DNA from: Acridotheres tristis
Taxonomy: Eukaryota; Chordata; Aves; Passeriformes; Sturnidae
Assembly (NCBI GenBank): GCA_037013685.1
Contig: CM072886.1
Location: 63,728,933-63,792,932 of the forward strand
Reading direction: 5' to 3'
DNA: 64,000 bases
Positions 25,501-40,500 of this stretch are shown piece after piece. The notes under the pieces are model-generated. The model saw nothing but the letters and a program-made list of their open reading frames with translations. It was not told the origin of the DNA and ran no database searches. The stretch's first letter is position 1; every line of letters begins with the position of its first letter. The position numbers and the translations under genes are program-made.

Positions 25501-28500
25501 CTGGGAGTAGAACCCCAACAGGACAAAAGTCAGGGCAAGCTGCAAAGCCTGCCTGAAGCACTGGGCAAATGCTTGGGGGTAGAGCTGTGTGAAGTTCCCT
25601 TGTGTTAATGGTACTGCTCCACTTGACATAATCAAGCAAAATGCATCTAAGAGTGCTTAAACGATGTTGACACAAGTCAAAGACACTCCTTGGCTGCCCT
25701 AAGACTCCCCTTAAATTACACACAGAGGCTTTTTATGGTGCTGGTTGATACCTACATTCTTACATTCTTTAGCCCACAGAGATGGGCACTGCTTTCCTCA
25801 TGGCACAAGCATGACCCCACTTGGGGTCACTGGGCACATTATTTTGCTACTGCTATGCTGTGCTGTGCCCCTGAAGAAGTTTGCAGAGAGTGAGAAGGCA
25901 CAAATGCAAAGACGAGCATCATAGCTCAAAACCTGTGGCGTTTTGCCAACTTTTATTTTAGATAGTTTTTCTTACCAGGTGGTCTACAGATCCATCACTT
26001 TAAGGCACCTGCAGGTGTCAGCTAAGAAAAGCCAGGCCACTGTCTTTACAGTAATGGGATCTGCACCTCCATGGAAAGTCTTTTGGAACCCCACAAATGT
26101 AAAAATGTTTGGGAAAAACTACTCTGGATTACTTACTCCTTGTGAGTCTTGTTCAGATTTATTTTTAATGGCTGCTAGCTGGTTGTAGCAGTACACAGAG
26201 CACATTTATAGGGAAATCAGTGTCAAGAGGTGAAGGTACAAGCCCCTCATTCACAGGAAGAGCACCTCAGTGCCAGGAGCAGAACTCTCCTGACTTTCTA
26301 TCTGTTCAGGTGACTAGGCCATATAAAGAGCTTCTATCTGACCCACTGTTGCTGGAAAATTTATCACTAGCAGTGTTGCTAGTGCATAAGCCTCTCATTT
26401 TTTCAGCTTGAGACAGAGGAATCTTGTGCTGTATGATTTTCCATGTTATTTTGATTTCCTGCACGCTTCTTTTTCAAATTCAGATGTTATTTCTTATCAC
26501 TTGGAATGCGCTTGAAGATACAGAAGAATTCTGGCTTGTTTGTTGATTTGCTGTTCTTGCCTTTGTTTCTCCACAGAATCTTATGGCAAGAGCCCTGTAT
26601 GACAATGTCCCCGAGTGTGCAGAAGAGCTGGCCTTTCGCAAGGGGGACATCCTGACGGTGATAGAGCAGAACACCGAGGGCCTGGAAGGATGGTGGCTCT
26701 GCTCCTTACACGGCCGGCAAGGCATCGTCCCGGGCAACCGTGTCAAGCTCCTGATAGGTCCCGTGGTGCAGGACAGTCCTTCTGGTCAGGATATGCCCAG
26801 CTCAGGACTGATGAATCAGCCCTTCAACCACCAAAAGATCTACCAAGTGCCAAGCTCACACGCCTCAGCACGGGACCCTGTCTACCAAGTGCCACCTTCC
26901 CACCGGCATCAGGGAATTTACCAGATACCCACTGGCCATGGTCTGGTGGGACAAGATATTTACCAGGTGCCACCCTCCATGCAGAGGTGTATTGATGGTC
27001 CAGCTGTGACTAACAAGGTGTGTGCATTTGCTTTTACTTCATAGCTCCAAACAGCTCACCTGTGCTGAGGGAAATATGTGATTCAGGTTCCTCCCAGGCT
27101 GAAGCACATTTGGCCTATGGCACTCTCACATTTATATGTTCAAAAGATCTGCTGCAGTAAGATGAACTCTCCCACTTATTAATGAACAGTTACATCATCT
27201 GCCCAAGTAATTTTTAATTAAAAATTATATACTGTCTTGCTGGAGCAGTCATAGTGGGTCTAAACTACAAAGAGGAATCAATGATTGATGTGACAAGGGC
27301 CGTTACTTGTAAGAGTGAGGAAACAAGAGGATGAGGATAATGAGGGATGTTTTAATACTAAACCTAAACCTTTTAAGAGTGCGCTTGATGTTTTTCTACA
27401 GTTAAATTTCTTGGTTGAAAGTGAGAGCTGCAGCAGCTCCATGATGCAGCCATTACTGCTTTATTACATTTATGTGTGTCTCCCCTTACCCCTGCTGTTC
27501 TTCTTAAGTTCTCCTCATTTTCTGCCACTCCCTCATTTTACCTTCACAAGATACCTGACAGGTACCCTGGTGACTGAAAAAGATTAAGGAAGATACCAAA
27601 GGAAGGAAGTAGTACAAAGCCAAAAAGCAATTCTTTCAGTCCCTCTATTCCCAGTTCAACAGCTCCAGATATCAGCATCCTCCTTACCTTTACAGCTTAA
27701 AGCACAGCACTAATATCCAATTTATGTGAGCAGATGATGGCTCTCTCAGGAAGTTCTTTACTGGTTTAAATTTTCATCTAATTTAGATTGGCAAGACCGT
27801 CTGTTTTGTGTTTTTCCCCCACATCACCCACAAGTCAGCCTTTTTCATGTCAGGCCTTTGGAAGACATCTTCTAATGCTTTTATTTCCTTGTTATAATTT
27901 AATTTTCCTTGATAAGAATAAATGGATTTTTTGCCTTCTGAGCAAGAGAGAAAGATCTTTGAAATCATTCCAAGTCAATTTATAAAGAGGTTCGCTTGTT
28001 CAGCTTTTCCATAGTTATGCTTTATAGGCTGTGCAGGAAGATAATATGAGAAAATTGCACTTGCTGCACAGGCAGAGATAGGAGCTTTGTTGGAGCAATT
28101 ACGTGGGTTTTCTGATAACTCCCATATATTTTCTTTCATTTTCTTCTTTCCATATAGACTACATACATTGAAATCTTTTCCAGAGACAGTACAGTGGATG
28201 CCCTCCAAGGTAATTAGTGAGCACCTGGTAAATAGCCTATTGATGGGGCAGCACAGAAGAGATCTCATTTAGGGTATGGCTGTAGGAAACATTTTACAGC
28301 ACTGTTCAGAGATGCATATCCAGCTTAGGCACGGGAGATGCACCATACAGCAGATCTGCCCTAAGCTCTGTAGGAGAGCCCAGGGTATTACTTTGGAACG
28401 AGCACTATGTACCTTCATTTTAGTACCTGACTTGCCTAAATACTATTAGCACAGTTTTCTTAGCATGATGAATTCATGTTTCTACTCCATACAGAAAGAT

Positions 28501-31500
28501 TTTTCCTACTGATTAGAGGTTTCTTCTCCCTCCTCCCACCCTCTCCAGCTCCAATGAAAATAACAGGACATTCTGCATAAACCTGTTGGCTGCTGGGACT
28601 GTGTCAAAACTCTTGGAACACTAAGAGAACGAAATCTTTGTTTTAGTCTAAGTTCAATGTTCTTGTTGAGATACAAAAACCAGAAGCTGTAAAGCACCTG
28701 TTTTCTCCAAGTTTCTGCCTAGAATTTTTTTCGGCAACATTGATTACAAATTTTTCTGAATTCAAGTCACCTTTAGAAAATTACCTATTTGTCAGAGTTT
28801 CAACTTGTTTTCATTTAATTCCTTGCAACGCATGGAAGGCCAGCTATGCTGCTCACTGTGGAATAACTAAACATGCATGTTTATAAAGCATTTCATCCTC
28901 AATCAAAGTAAATGCCAACCTGCTTAGCCCTAGCCAATATTTGCTACTTGCTTTAGTCCTGACTTAAATAAATTTAGCCTAAGAGTCCTTAGTCTCACTA
29001 TGTTGCATTAGTGGCTGGCAAACCGAATGGCAGCATCCTACTTTGATCAGAGGTAGATATATCTCTTGCTGCTTGGAATTGCTCAGTTCTACACTAAAAA
29101 GAGCCCATTGGGATTGAAACCCTGGCAGGCAAGAGACAACTTATTAGTGAAGGAGGTGTCTGAGGTAAAACTACTCCATTCTTTATCATCCCCATCTTGC
29201 TAAGCTGCTTTTTTACAGCTACAGCTGCAACTCTCTGCTAATGCCTTTGTGAAAGAAAAGCCTAATTAAAGAGAAGCACTTTAGCACTTATCTCCTTTGT
29301 ATGAGGTAACAGTCTGCCCTCCAAATCTTCCTCCTCTAGGGATCAGTAAAAGCAATCCTTAATATTAAGAAAAGCTGGACATGTTGAAGGTTTGATTTGG
29401 GGTTGTCTTAGAGTGACTTTATGATGCTCGTAAAAACCCAAACCTAACCTAAACCAAAACAGGGGTCTCTTTGCTTTGTATTCCAAAATGAATAATATCT
29501 TTTCTCAGACTTGTGACACCTGCTTCAAAGGCTTAAATGAGCCACTCTGCCTCCTTCCATCAGCAGAATCAGCTGGTCAGAAAGCTGTGTATTTTGGTCT
29601 TAAGGATGTTGATGGGTTTTGCTGCAAGTTCTTGCTGTATGCAAGTCTTCTCCTTTCCCATAGCAGGAATTAGAGAAGAAAACTGTATCCTCTGGACGCC
29701 TCTGTAAGCGGGACCAGCAGCAGTTTCTGTGCTATCCCTTTCTGCACGTGTCTGCTTGCTTCCCTTGTGCAAACGTGTGGCTTGGCTGCCATACAGGTTT
29801 TGCAGGCAGGGCTCAGGAGCTGCTGTCAGGCAGGAATTGTCTAGCCTCGAGCAGCAGTAAATCAACAGCAGGCATGTTATTAAGCTGTGCTGAGGTAACG
29901 CATCTCCTCAGCCAGCAAAGCAAAGCCAGTCAAAAGGGAGTCCCGAGGCAGGTAATTACAGTGATTAATTGATTCTGGCCAAACTGGCTGCTGACAACAA
30001 ATCAAATAAAAATAGCACCTTCTAGAACTCATTCTACCAATGACAGAGATAAGGAGAGGTGGTTTAAAGTTAGCCTTGGTTAGCCTCAGGCTTTTGGAGC
30101 TCTGCTGCAAGTTCAGTCACAAAACAATTCCACCCCAAAGTGTGGAGAGTGTCTGAGGAGCGTGAAAGAGGTGAAAGCTGGATCTTAGAATTTATTCCCT
30201 CTTTCTGTGCTCTGCCTTGGAACTTACTCTCTTTTGCTGCAGCCAGGAAAGAGAAAGAGACTTCAGACGAATCTGACATTCAGGAAACTTGGATTTTATC
30301 CTTATAGCAGAATTCTGCATGGTCTTGAGTGGTGCTTTTGCATCTCATCTGCAAAATATGTGGGTAAATTATGAGGGAAGTCATTCTGTACAGATTGCTT
30401 TGAGAACATCCTTTGGGAAAGGTGCTCTCAAAGCACAAAGATTCTTTTGCATCTGTGATTAATCATTAGTTCACACCTAAGCTTTGAAGTAGGGAAAGCT
30501 ACACATGAGAAAAAAAAAGTCACTGCTATAATTGAAACACTCATTTTATGATTCAGTTTTTCCCCTAGCTGATCTGTTGTGCTGTCCCTGCCATCCTGAA
30601 ACTAGCATTAGCCAAAAAAATTAAGGGAATTATTTCCTTGCTGGAAAACAGCTTTCTGTAGGAACCAGCAGCTCTCCGGAGAATTGTTGATCAAGGAAAC
30701 TCCACAGAAAACAGAACGAGACAGATGTTTGACCAGGGAAGAGACTGCACTGTGGGAGTTACCAGCCCTGAACTACAGCTCCCACAAGGCACCAACCAAC
30801 TCTGGCAGATAGAGATTAATGCCAGCTTGGAACAAGTCTGCTTTCCTGTTTGTTGGTCTGTTTGAACTGGAACACTGCGGTTCAGGAAACACTCAGATTT
30901 ATCCACCTTTTAAAAGTGGAGAGAAGGGAATAGGGAAGGAACTCATCTTCATCCCTGGCCTATTTCCAAGTATAAACATGTCCTTGATAAACCAAGGGTT
31001 TCACACCCCGCCATCCTACTATCTCTGCCTTTATCAAGAGGTCACTGCCTTCAGCAGGAGGTTTGGGTAAACCATGGCTATGGGAACAGACCTTGTCCCT
31101 GGTTTTTATTTATGTTAAGAGTCATGCTGGTCCCATGCACGAGAAACACCACCCCACAAGAAGCACCACCCTGACAATTCTGGCACAGACTTCAGTAGCA
31201 GGAGCCAGTTAGCCACATTATGACATTTTTCCTTCCAATTACACAAGTACTGTCCTAGCTGGGAAGAAACAAATGGCTCCTTATAATGTTTGTTCCAGAA
31301 ATAAGCCTGCCTTTACATTATTATCTTCTTTTCCTTGCCTATTTTCACATTTATGAAGTAAGAAGATGAAGACATTAAGCACAGTAAAGAGTTGTGTGGC
31401 GGATTATTTTGTTATCAGAAAGAATGGGATCATATCTAGTGTTTTGCAGTTTGTTGGTAAAATGTATTTACATTCCAAGATAATGTCCCTATTTACCCTC

Positions 31501-34500
31501 AGGCCTGAAATACCAGAGTTTCCTGTGGTGGGGTTTCCATAAGTGGCCCAAGCAGTGATCATATAGTCCCTCTTTTCTTCTGCTTTCACATTACAAGCTC
31601 TGCTTTGGGGATTGGTATCCCTCGTAACAAAATATTGCTTCAGTGTTGAAAGTGCTGAGCACACAGGAAGTTTGCTGAGTGCAGCAGGAATGGTAACACA
31701 TACCTCAACACTCAGAGCTCGCTTTCACAAAGTGTGCTCTAAAGGATGAAAATGCCTCAAAGTGAATGCAAGCTCAGTGGTTAAAACAGCACACAGCCCT
31801 TTTCTTAGGCTCGCGAGTTTCACTTGTAACTTTCCATGTGACGGTAATAGGAGAACAACCATTTTACTGATAAAAAGTCAGTGCAGTTAATCCCTCATCT
31901 ACAAGGCAGGGTAAGCAGTAGTTAGTGACTGATGTGATTTGTAGAGAAGTATTTCAAGAAAAAGACTGCATTTTATTAGGCTGAGCAAATATATGAGCTC
32001 AACATTACTCCCTGTTCCTCCCTGAGCACAGGGCTCTTTTTCATCAGCTCTATTTGTAGACCAGAGGCATGCATTTTTCCCCTGGAGTATCAGAAAAAAA
32101 GGCCAGTTCTGCAATCTCATCCAATTACCAAGGTCTCCAGGGACACAAATCTGTCTGCACAAGAGAAGGATCAAACCTTTGCTAAAAACAGTAAAACAAT
32201 AGTAATAATAAAAGAAAAATGAAAGCTTATGGGCTCTTTCTTGGTGGTTAGAAACCTAACTGAACCTTTGGTTTTGTCTGAAACAAAATACCAAATTCTG
32301 GTAATCTAAATTGCCCTCTAAGTACTAAAAACTAAGCACAGCAGCAGAGCATTTTAGAAAAAAGCATTCCACATGAGTGGAAAACTGATTATTCAGAAAG
32401 TGAATTTCATCATAAGGAGGAAGTGTGGTTTCTGGAGATAGGAAATGAGTAGATGAAGACAGGTTGCTGGCCATCAGAAAATACAGTCCTAGTGAAATCT
32501 AAAGTCTTGGCAGGCATTCTATAATTTTTTACATGTTTTGATTTGGAGGATGACTAATTAGCATCAGAATATCATCATTCCATATGTTTGCATGAAACAT
32601 TTCAATTTTTCTTCTTTATAAAGCAGTGGCAGTATTGCATCTTTTTTTTTTTTTTTTAAACATGAATCTAAATTAATCTTTCTCCCCAAACAGGTTGTTC
32701 AAATGGGAGCAAAGTGAAATTAAGGTAGTTAGGTTCCTAGGAGACAGGAACCTTCTTCCACAAGCCAGTCCATCCCTAATCCCTAAAAGACAGTAATATA
32801 TTCCCTATATATTGGGTCTTATCATCACGACTTTTACGTATGCACAATCAGTCATGACTGAGGTCTGGTATAATTATTATACAGATGGAACAAGCAATTA
32901 AGGATGGAATTTTTATCTGTTTAAAAGGTGTCTGTGCCTTCCATAAACTTGCCAAAGCAAGCTGTGCTAATCTAAACACCACTTACAAGCAGCACTTGTC
33001 TGTACAGCTGCCCTGAGATACCCATACAAAAATGGAGCCAATACAGCTAGAGAGCCAGAGAACCTCTACAAATCAAATCAAATCAAATCAAATCAAATCA
33101 AATCAAATCAAATCAAATCAAGCTTCTTCCTCATGGAAGGTTTAATTTGCCTCTCTCTCTTGGAGCAGCATAGTTCCCAAATTAAATGATTTAGGGGCAC
33201 TTGCATTGTTTCTGCCCAAGTGTACCTCTGAGAACGCTCTTGTGGAATTGAAACTCTGGCAATGCTTCGTCTCACCCATTTTTTGCCCACTGGGAAATGC
33301 CGATTCACAAAAACTGAAATTGTTGACAGGGAAGGATCTGTTCTGAGAAATGTCTTAAAGAAAGGAAAACAAGAAGTCATGGAAATACCCTGTTACAACA
33401 ATTCCCAAATGAAGCTAACCTCCTCCAGTCTAGAAATTAAATATAGGAGGAAAGAAATAACAGAAAAATAGATGAAGGACCTCAAAAGATTAAAATTATT
33501 TGTATGAAGTGAACCAAACTGTTTTTTGTTTCTGAGCCTTTAGGATTTCATGTCATTCACAACAAGACACTCTCTGCTCTAACTATCTTAACACCTCGTC
33601 CTTTTTTTTCTTTCCTCTCCTCTGCCAAACTTGCCCTAAATTTGGGCTTCTGTCTTTGAAAAGAGACAGTCACAGTATTACCAGCACAGGAAGCGAGTAC
33701 CAGTTTGGTTCTTCACATGACAACCTTTTTTAAGTGGAGAGACTAGACAGACTGGGATGGCCAAAGCAAGATACTCTTCTTTATCATGGACAAGAGACCT
33801 GAATGCTGAGGTGCTGAGTTTTTCCACATACTTTCCATTTATCAAAACTGCAGCTCAGATGTAATCACAGTTTTCCAGAGAATGCTTTAGTGGACACGCA
33901 TATTTCTCCACTAAAACTTACACACAATAATTGGGGGGGATTCTTTCTCTGTAAGACTCATCCATAGACATAATTTCTGAGTTCATGCCTCTTCTATCAC
34001 CAGTCCTGTAGTACATCAACTTTTTAGCTCTGTTGGCCAATGCATGCAAAAATGATGATGTCTCTGTCTGCCTAAATATGAGTAATTGTCATGGAGTTGA
34101 CATGGCACTGGTAAAATTCTTACCAAGAATGTTGAACAACTATCCTCATCACACTCCTCTTAAAAATGCTGATAATTTAACAGTAATTGTATGATTTGCT
34201 CATCTCTCTTGTTCTCCTCCTCTCAAAAATGGGACATTTTCAGAGGTGGTGCTTTGACTCTCCTTAATTACATTTTGTAAGCAAGAATGACTCTTACCAG
34301 AAACTTGGAAATACCCCTTCCCAGTCAGCCTTGCAATTCAAGGCCAGCCAGCACCAAGCCTTTTCCACTGAAGCAAGCAGAAATGTTGCTCATAACACAA
34401 CTGGCAGAAAGCCCTAGAGCTGGTGAGAGAGAGAGCAGGATCATGTCATGAAATCATTAAAAAAAAAAAAAGAAAACACCCAATCAAATCTTTCCTGTGA

Positions 34501-37500
34501 CAGAACTGTTGAGATTTTTTTGGTGCTTTGTACAGCTCATTCGGGAAGATCTGGAGATAGAGACCTTTTTATCTGCATTTAGTTTGCAATCATGAGCATG
34601 AGTGAGAAAAAATTCAACACTATCATCTAAAGCTACAGCTAGTGCAAGTTCAGCACTATTCCACCACACTTCATAGAGCCCTGTCATTTTCTACTAATCA
34701 GAGCTCAGGACATTTATGTAACTCCACGGATGGGTTTTTTTTAATTGTTTGGAAAGACTATAAACCTGCACTTCAGATTTAGGAAAAAAACCCAAAATTT
34801 AAAAACAGTGTAATGACCCTGCTTTTGTGTACTGATTAATGGAAGAGGAGAAGTTAGAAAGTCAGGATTAGGTTAGCAGTTGGGTGCAAAGCAGTTGGTT
34901 ATACCCTTTTCACCAGCAGTGAGGGTTTGAATCCAGGCTAGCTTGTGATATCATGTTTTTTCTCTTAAATTTGTTTCACAGCTTGTGCTCTGTATCTGCA
35001 AGACTTGCAGCCCAAAATTTATATAAGTCTTATTGAAATAATACAGCCTCAAAATTGTAACACCCTTTTTCATTGTATGCTGTTGTTTACATGAGAATAC
35101 CACAGGGGCTTTTTTTGAGACTGAGCATCTACTGATGAGGCACTTCATAGGCACATCTAAAAGTTTCTGTTTAAATGCCTGAGCCTGCAGAGTTTAGCAT
35201 TTTTCATTTTACACACCATGAATAAGTGACATCTGAACCTGCTTTAGTTTTTGAGAGCATTTACAGCAGAATCTTCATAGGTGTAGGTCTTGGACAGCAA
35301 ATGGAGATAAAGTGTAGGAGAAAATGAGCAGGCTTTTTGAATATGAAAGCAGCATCAAGAAATAAATGCGTTCTGTACCAGGGCAGTACTTGCCATGCGC
35401 TCTTATCTTCACACATCTGAATATTCTAAGAATCTCTGTGGTGAGCGCCCACTCGAAGACAAGCAGAGGTGTCACAGTGTGCCTTGGTGCCGCGTTTCTT
35501 TCTGCTGCTACAGCTGATAACTCGCTCAGCCCAGAAATCAATACAGCCATTTCTGTCCATTTCCTCTTGCCTGGCAGACACATTTGGGTCTTAGCACTAG
35601 AAACAACTCATAGTTGAGCTGCAAGTCCAGTGCATCAGAAGAAATGCCTCTACAGACTTCCTCCCGTCTCTTCCAGCTTGTGAGACTTGATCAAAGCTCT
35701 CCAACAGCTCAGTCTTGGCAGAAAATGCTACACCAGAACATTTTATAATGGCCCAATGTTCATACCTTATTCGGATTAAAATAAAGTGCTATGAGTTCAT
35801 AATCTTAAGACCTGTAGCAATTTACAAACCCAAACATTGCTAAGAGTATCCTTAGCACATGTGAAACTTCAACCTTTGCTCATTGGCAGCAGAGAAATAC
35901 ACTGTATGTTATTGTATACAGCAAATTAGTAAGTAAAAGCATGATTGCTTGGTTTTTTCAGAGCAGGCAACAGAAAGTGATACAGTAGGTATTACTGTCA
36001 GGAAATTTGTTACCAGTCACTTGAAATCCTGATGCAGCTTGCAGAAGACATGAGTGTAAATACTATGTGCTTTCTGTAAAAATGAAAGTTTTAGCCAGCT
36101 AGCCAGGTTCTTTCAAATACCTAAATTACCTGTCTCTGTTTTTCAACTCAGCCTTCCTGCAGTTCAGCTTAGCTACTGAACCTTTCCCAAGAGGGGGAAA
36201 ACCTCAAAACATTTAAAGAAACACACATGGCTTCCTAAGTACAGGCAGCAGAACAGAAAGAATGTCCAAGAAGTGGTTCACTGCCTCATCTGACATCATT
36301 CAATGGCTCCTGCCACTGCCTTGCAAAAGTCTAGGACTTCCAGAGAGAAGGGATTTTTCCCCCTTAATTCTCTCTGATATTTCTGTATATTCTCTTTGTC
36401 TATTTTATGCTTGTTACAAGCCTAAGAGATCCCAGGTGGCTGTTCTATATCCACTTAAGGGCCTCAGGAACAGAATTTCAACAATTAGAGTTTCATATTG
36501 AATTTACAGAAACAATTTACAACAGTAAGCAGATGTGATTTTTTTTTCCCCATTTCCTTACACTTTGATTAATTTTTCCCACATCCAGGCTTTATGCCAG
36601 CCCCCTTTCATGCTCCACCATTTGGCCTCCTCCAGGGCAGAACTCTTTCTTCCCAGGGTAAGCAGTGGATGGCAGTAGCTCAGCAGCTGCTGAGCCCTGC
36701 CCATGGGGTGAAGAGGAGAGCATCATGAGCTGAAATATGTTTTAATACAATTCTTGGTCCCGATTTAAAATATATATGCCCCTTCTTTCCCACTTTCAGA
36801 AAGCACTACTTAAAATTTATTTTAAAAGCAGTCGGCAGGCATCAGTGGGATCTTGGGATTGAGAGGCCGTCCCTGGAAATACCAAGCTGCCCTTTTTAGC
36901 TCCCCTCTGCCTGTGGTTTGGGTGGGGCAAGGTGTTGCAGGGGTGCAACATACCTCTGATCAGTTCTGTCACCTGTAAAACTCACTTGTTTCCCATCATT
37001 CTGCATATCAGGAATTGCAGCTCATGAGATCAGGCCAAATTCTGCCCTGCATGTTACTGCTATAAATTCAGAGTAATTTTGTTTGCTTCAGTAGGTTTAT
37101 TTGCTCTTTGTTCTTGTGAAACAATGTAAACTACAGTGTTGTGTAGCTGCTGTAAGCACGAGAATGGTCTTCTTGTTGCCCTAGTTAGGAAGGTTCTCTG
37201 TTGCAGCCTAACATGCATTTTAATCCTGAAAGAAATAGAATGTTGGTTTTTCTCTCCCTATATTTAGGAAAGTGGGATTTAATGAACCACAGCACTGGAT
37301 ATTTTGTAAAGTACATGCACATTCAGCTCTTTTTTCTTGGTTAGGGACATGCCATTGGCATGGAAAAGGCCCAAGTAATTGCTTTTGGAAGAGCGTGGTC
37401 TTCAGCAAGAACAGAACAAACTTCCTGCTCAGTTGTCTTTGTTTTGCAGTACTGAAAGTTTGAAGGCTCATTACATGTTTCAGCAGAGCCAAAGCTGGTG

Positions 37501-40500
37501 CCTGTTAGCTGCTCTGCACGGATTAAGTGGTTAACAATGTTTTGAGAATGTTGGGCTAGATAGTTTGTGGGAACACCATCTGTTTCCTTTAACACGTAAA
37601 CAAAGAAAATTGCTGGTTTGAAATGAAGGATTATTTTTTTATACTTGGATGACCACAGGCATTCTTGAAAGAGAAGAGGTAAAAGGAAAAATAGTCCTCG
37701 TGAGGTATGAAGTGCAATGACATTTGTTAGGAAATAAATTTGTGAGTGTCAGATGGGGCTGCTATCCCTGTTCTAGAAGTGGGTAATGTGGAATGTTTCC
37801 TTTGCAGTCACCTCCTTCCTTCTGAATTAATCTGCAAAAGTAAACTACCATCAAAAATAAAACCATTAAAAATGGTTCAACAGTGCATTGGAACGGCTGA
37901 GCATCCCATTCAGAAGCAGCAGGTTAATTTCATATATTTATGGGTAAATATCCAAAATCAAATGTTACTTCTTACTGAGTTTGGTATTTCTATACTTCAT
38001 CTGCCCAGCTACCCCTCTCTTCCTCAGACAGAAGCAGTGCAACCCCATGTCCTTATAGCCCATGAGAGGTCGTGAGAGTAAGAACAAATGCCCCACATTT
38101 TCCCTTTGTCAAGCAGTGTGGGCATTCTTTTAATTACTGTTACAAAATGTTTACTCAAGATAAACTTTGGTGATGAGCTGCTTCTGTTCTGAAGTGACCA
38201 GGAATAAGCAGTGCAGCTTAATGAAAAGCGCTGGAAGGAAAGACGAGTGGAGGTACAACAGGAAACATTCTAGTACTCAGTGCAGACCAGATTATCATCT
38301 GCAGGAGATGTTGCTGTGAAATTGCTCATGACGTGTTCTTACTGGATAACAATCCTCCACACAGGAAAATACACCAAGTCACTGGGAGAAAAGAAGCTGT
38401 GTTTCATGTTAGCAAACCTTGATTGTAATATTTTCTGCCTTTCGCATAACTTTTTTGAAAGCCTGAAGAGGAGCAGTTATAAAAGCATCTGATGCATTTT
38501 TATTTGAAAAATAAATGCCACTGTAAGTAGAGTGCCCTGCTAAACACAGCCCTGCAGACAGCTCAGGTCTTCTGTCCACAGTTGCTCTTGCAGGCAGACT
38601 TTACTCACGAATACCCAGAATCAAGCATTTTGTGCTTTAACTTCACACTTTCTTTGACAATAGCCAGACACACCCAGAGCAGGGTTTTGTTTCAGCCAAA
38701 TAAAGGAGTGACACTGCTTGACCATTGCTTCAGGTCTGGGAATGAGCAAAAGTGTCTAGATGATAGAAAAAGTCCTGCAGTGCTGAGTGAAACTGGCTTC
38801 CTTCCTGTCGTCCATCGAGCTTTTGTGTAGCTTTTTAGGGTTCTATCACAGCACAGTAAATTAAACCAGCACCCTTGGAGTACTGTAAATCTTTCATATA
38901 GCATCTGGTATGTCAGGATTTTTTTGAAAAATGGGTAAGGCCTGTAAAGATAAGCTACCAGACTAACTGCAGCTGCATGAAATTCCTGTGTGCAGAGTGA
39001 GGGAGAATTTCTCTGCAAGTACTGGACATGAGCAAACTTCTCTTCCATGCATGTTCCAGGCTCCATGGTACAAGGATATAATTTGTTTTGTGACCAGAAA
39101 TTCTTGTTACAAAAGCAAAATACCATATTTACCTTTAACAAGAAGAAAAAGAAGAAGTGGTTTTACTTGTGTGTGCTTAGTGGTGGACTTGGCAGCGCTG
39201 GGTTCATGGTTGGACCCACTGGTCCTAAGGGTCTTTTCCAGCATTCTATGATTCTATGCCTTATTACCTGTGCTGCTTGGATCAACTCCCTTTTTTATAT
39301 TAGAGGCCTGTGACTTTGTTCATGGAGATAATTCTCTGAGCAAGAAGAGAATGGTGGGGTCTTTTATCACAGAATTCACAGAATCACAGAACTAAATAGG
39401 TTGGAAAAGACCTTTGAGATCATTAAGTCCCACCTGTGACCTAACACCTCCTCATCAACTAAACCATGGCACTGAGTGCCACATCCAGTCTTTTTTTAAA
39501 GATGTCCAGGGATGGTGACTCCACAACCTCCCTGGGCAGATGATCCCAGTGTCCAGTCACTCCTTCAGTGAAGAATTTTTTTCTGACGTCTAACCTAAAC
39601 TTCCCCTGAGACAGCTTAAGACTGTGGCCTCTTGTTCTGTAGTCATTGCCTGGGAGGAGAGATCAACCCCTACCTGGCTATAAACACCTTCCAGGGAGCT
39701 GCAGAGAGTGATAAGGTTTCCCCTGAGCCTCCTTTTATCCAGAAGGGGTTGTCATTCAGTTTCTAGTGTAGAACAAACCTGAGCCAGTGGGTATAAAAAT
39801 TTCACGCTGAGTAACCAATATCTGTCTTTTTGGAGCCTGATACATCCTGAGTCCTGCATTTTCCATCTAGGCAAGGAGCAGCAGGTGAAGCAGAGCCAAA
39901 CTGCAGCAGTGCCTCCTTCCTTCTGCTCCCAGGGCTGTGTGGGGCCTCTGGCTGCCTGCCATGAACACCCTGTTGTTTCTTTTCTCTGGGATGGTCAAGC
40001 AGTTTCCCAGCATATTAGCAAGCACCTTAATGCCACAGTGTTCACAACAGCAGAAGGGCTGGTGGAGATGGGCTACCCAGGAAACAGCCCTTTGTTTTTA
40101 CTGTACATTGTCAGTTCTCCCAGAGGATCATTTTAACACACCGAATGACTCACTGAAGCAACTCCATGGTTGTAATTTTGGAGCCCTTGGAAGGAATGTC
40201 TGAGTAAACATGGCTTAAAACCAAATCCTTCTGTTCTTGACTTGGGTAGAATGCATTTGACTGGCAGTACACAGCTGGGGAGAAAAAAAGGATGTAAAAT
40301 ATATATGGCAAACTATTCTGGTTTGGTCACTAGCCCTCACTGGCAGAAAAAGCATGAAGTGATGTTGATACAAGTTAGAATTTTCTCTGGTAAACAGAAT
40401 AATCCCAGTATTACATGAGAGTGGCCTGGGAGGGATATTATCTGGAGTGACCTATTATGGGAAGCTTCTAGTAACTTCAGAAAGAACTTCCTTAAAGGTT

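Larger units (their letters stand above)
10532..26576 (+). other. NEDD9: NEDD9 intron 1 (16,045 bp)
   Basis: This is a phase 0 GT-AG intron. Apart from the end of the CpG island, a microsatellite (12940-13032) and a GC-rich patch with a minisatellite (about 18.1-18.8 kb), I see only unremarkable AT-rich sequence with T-runs, for example 11704-11719 and around 17749-17767. No nested gene or recognised ncRNA was found. Confidence 0.85.

Noticed and set aside
29434..29460. CCTAA-rich stretch resembling interstitial telomeric repeat
   Set aside because: Only two or three degenerate units are present and none is a perfect CCCTAA tandem.
32630..32657. AGCAGTGGCAGTATTGCAT next to a T-run, resembling part of U4 snRNA
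   Set aside because: Only about 16 bases resemble U4. The rest of the RNA, including the stem and Sm site, is absent.
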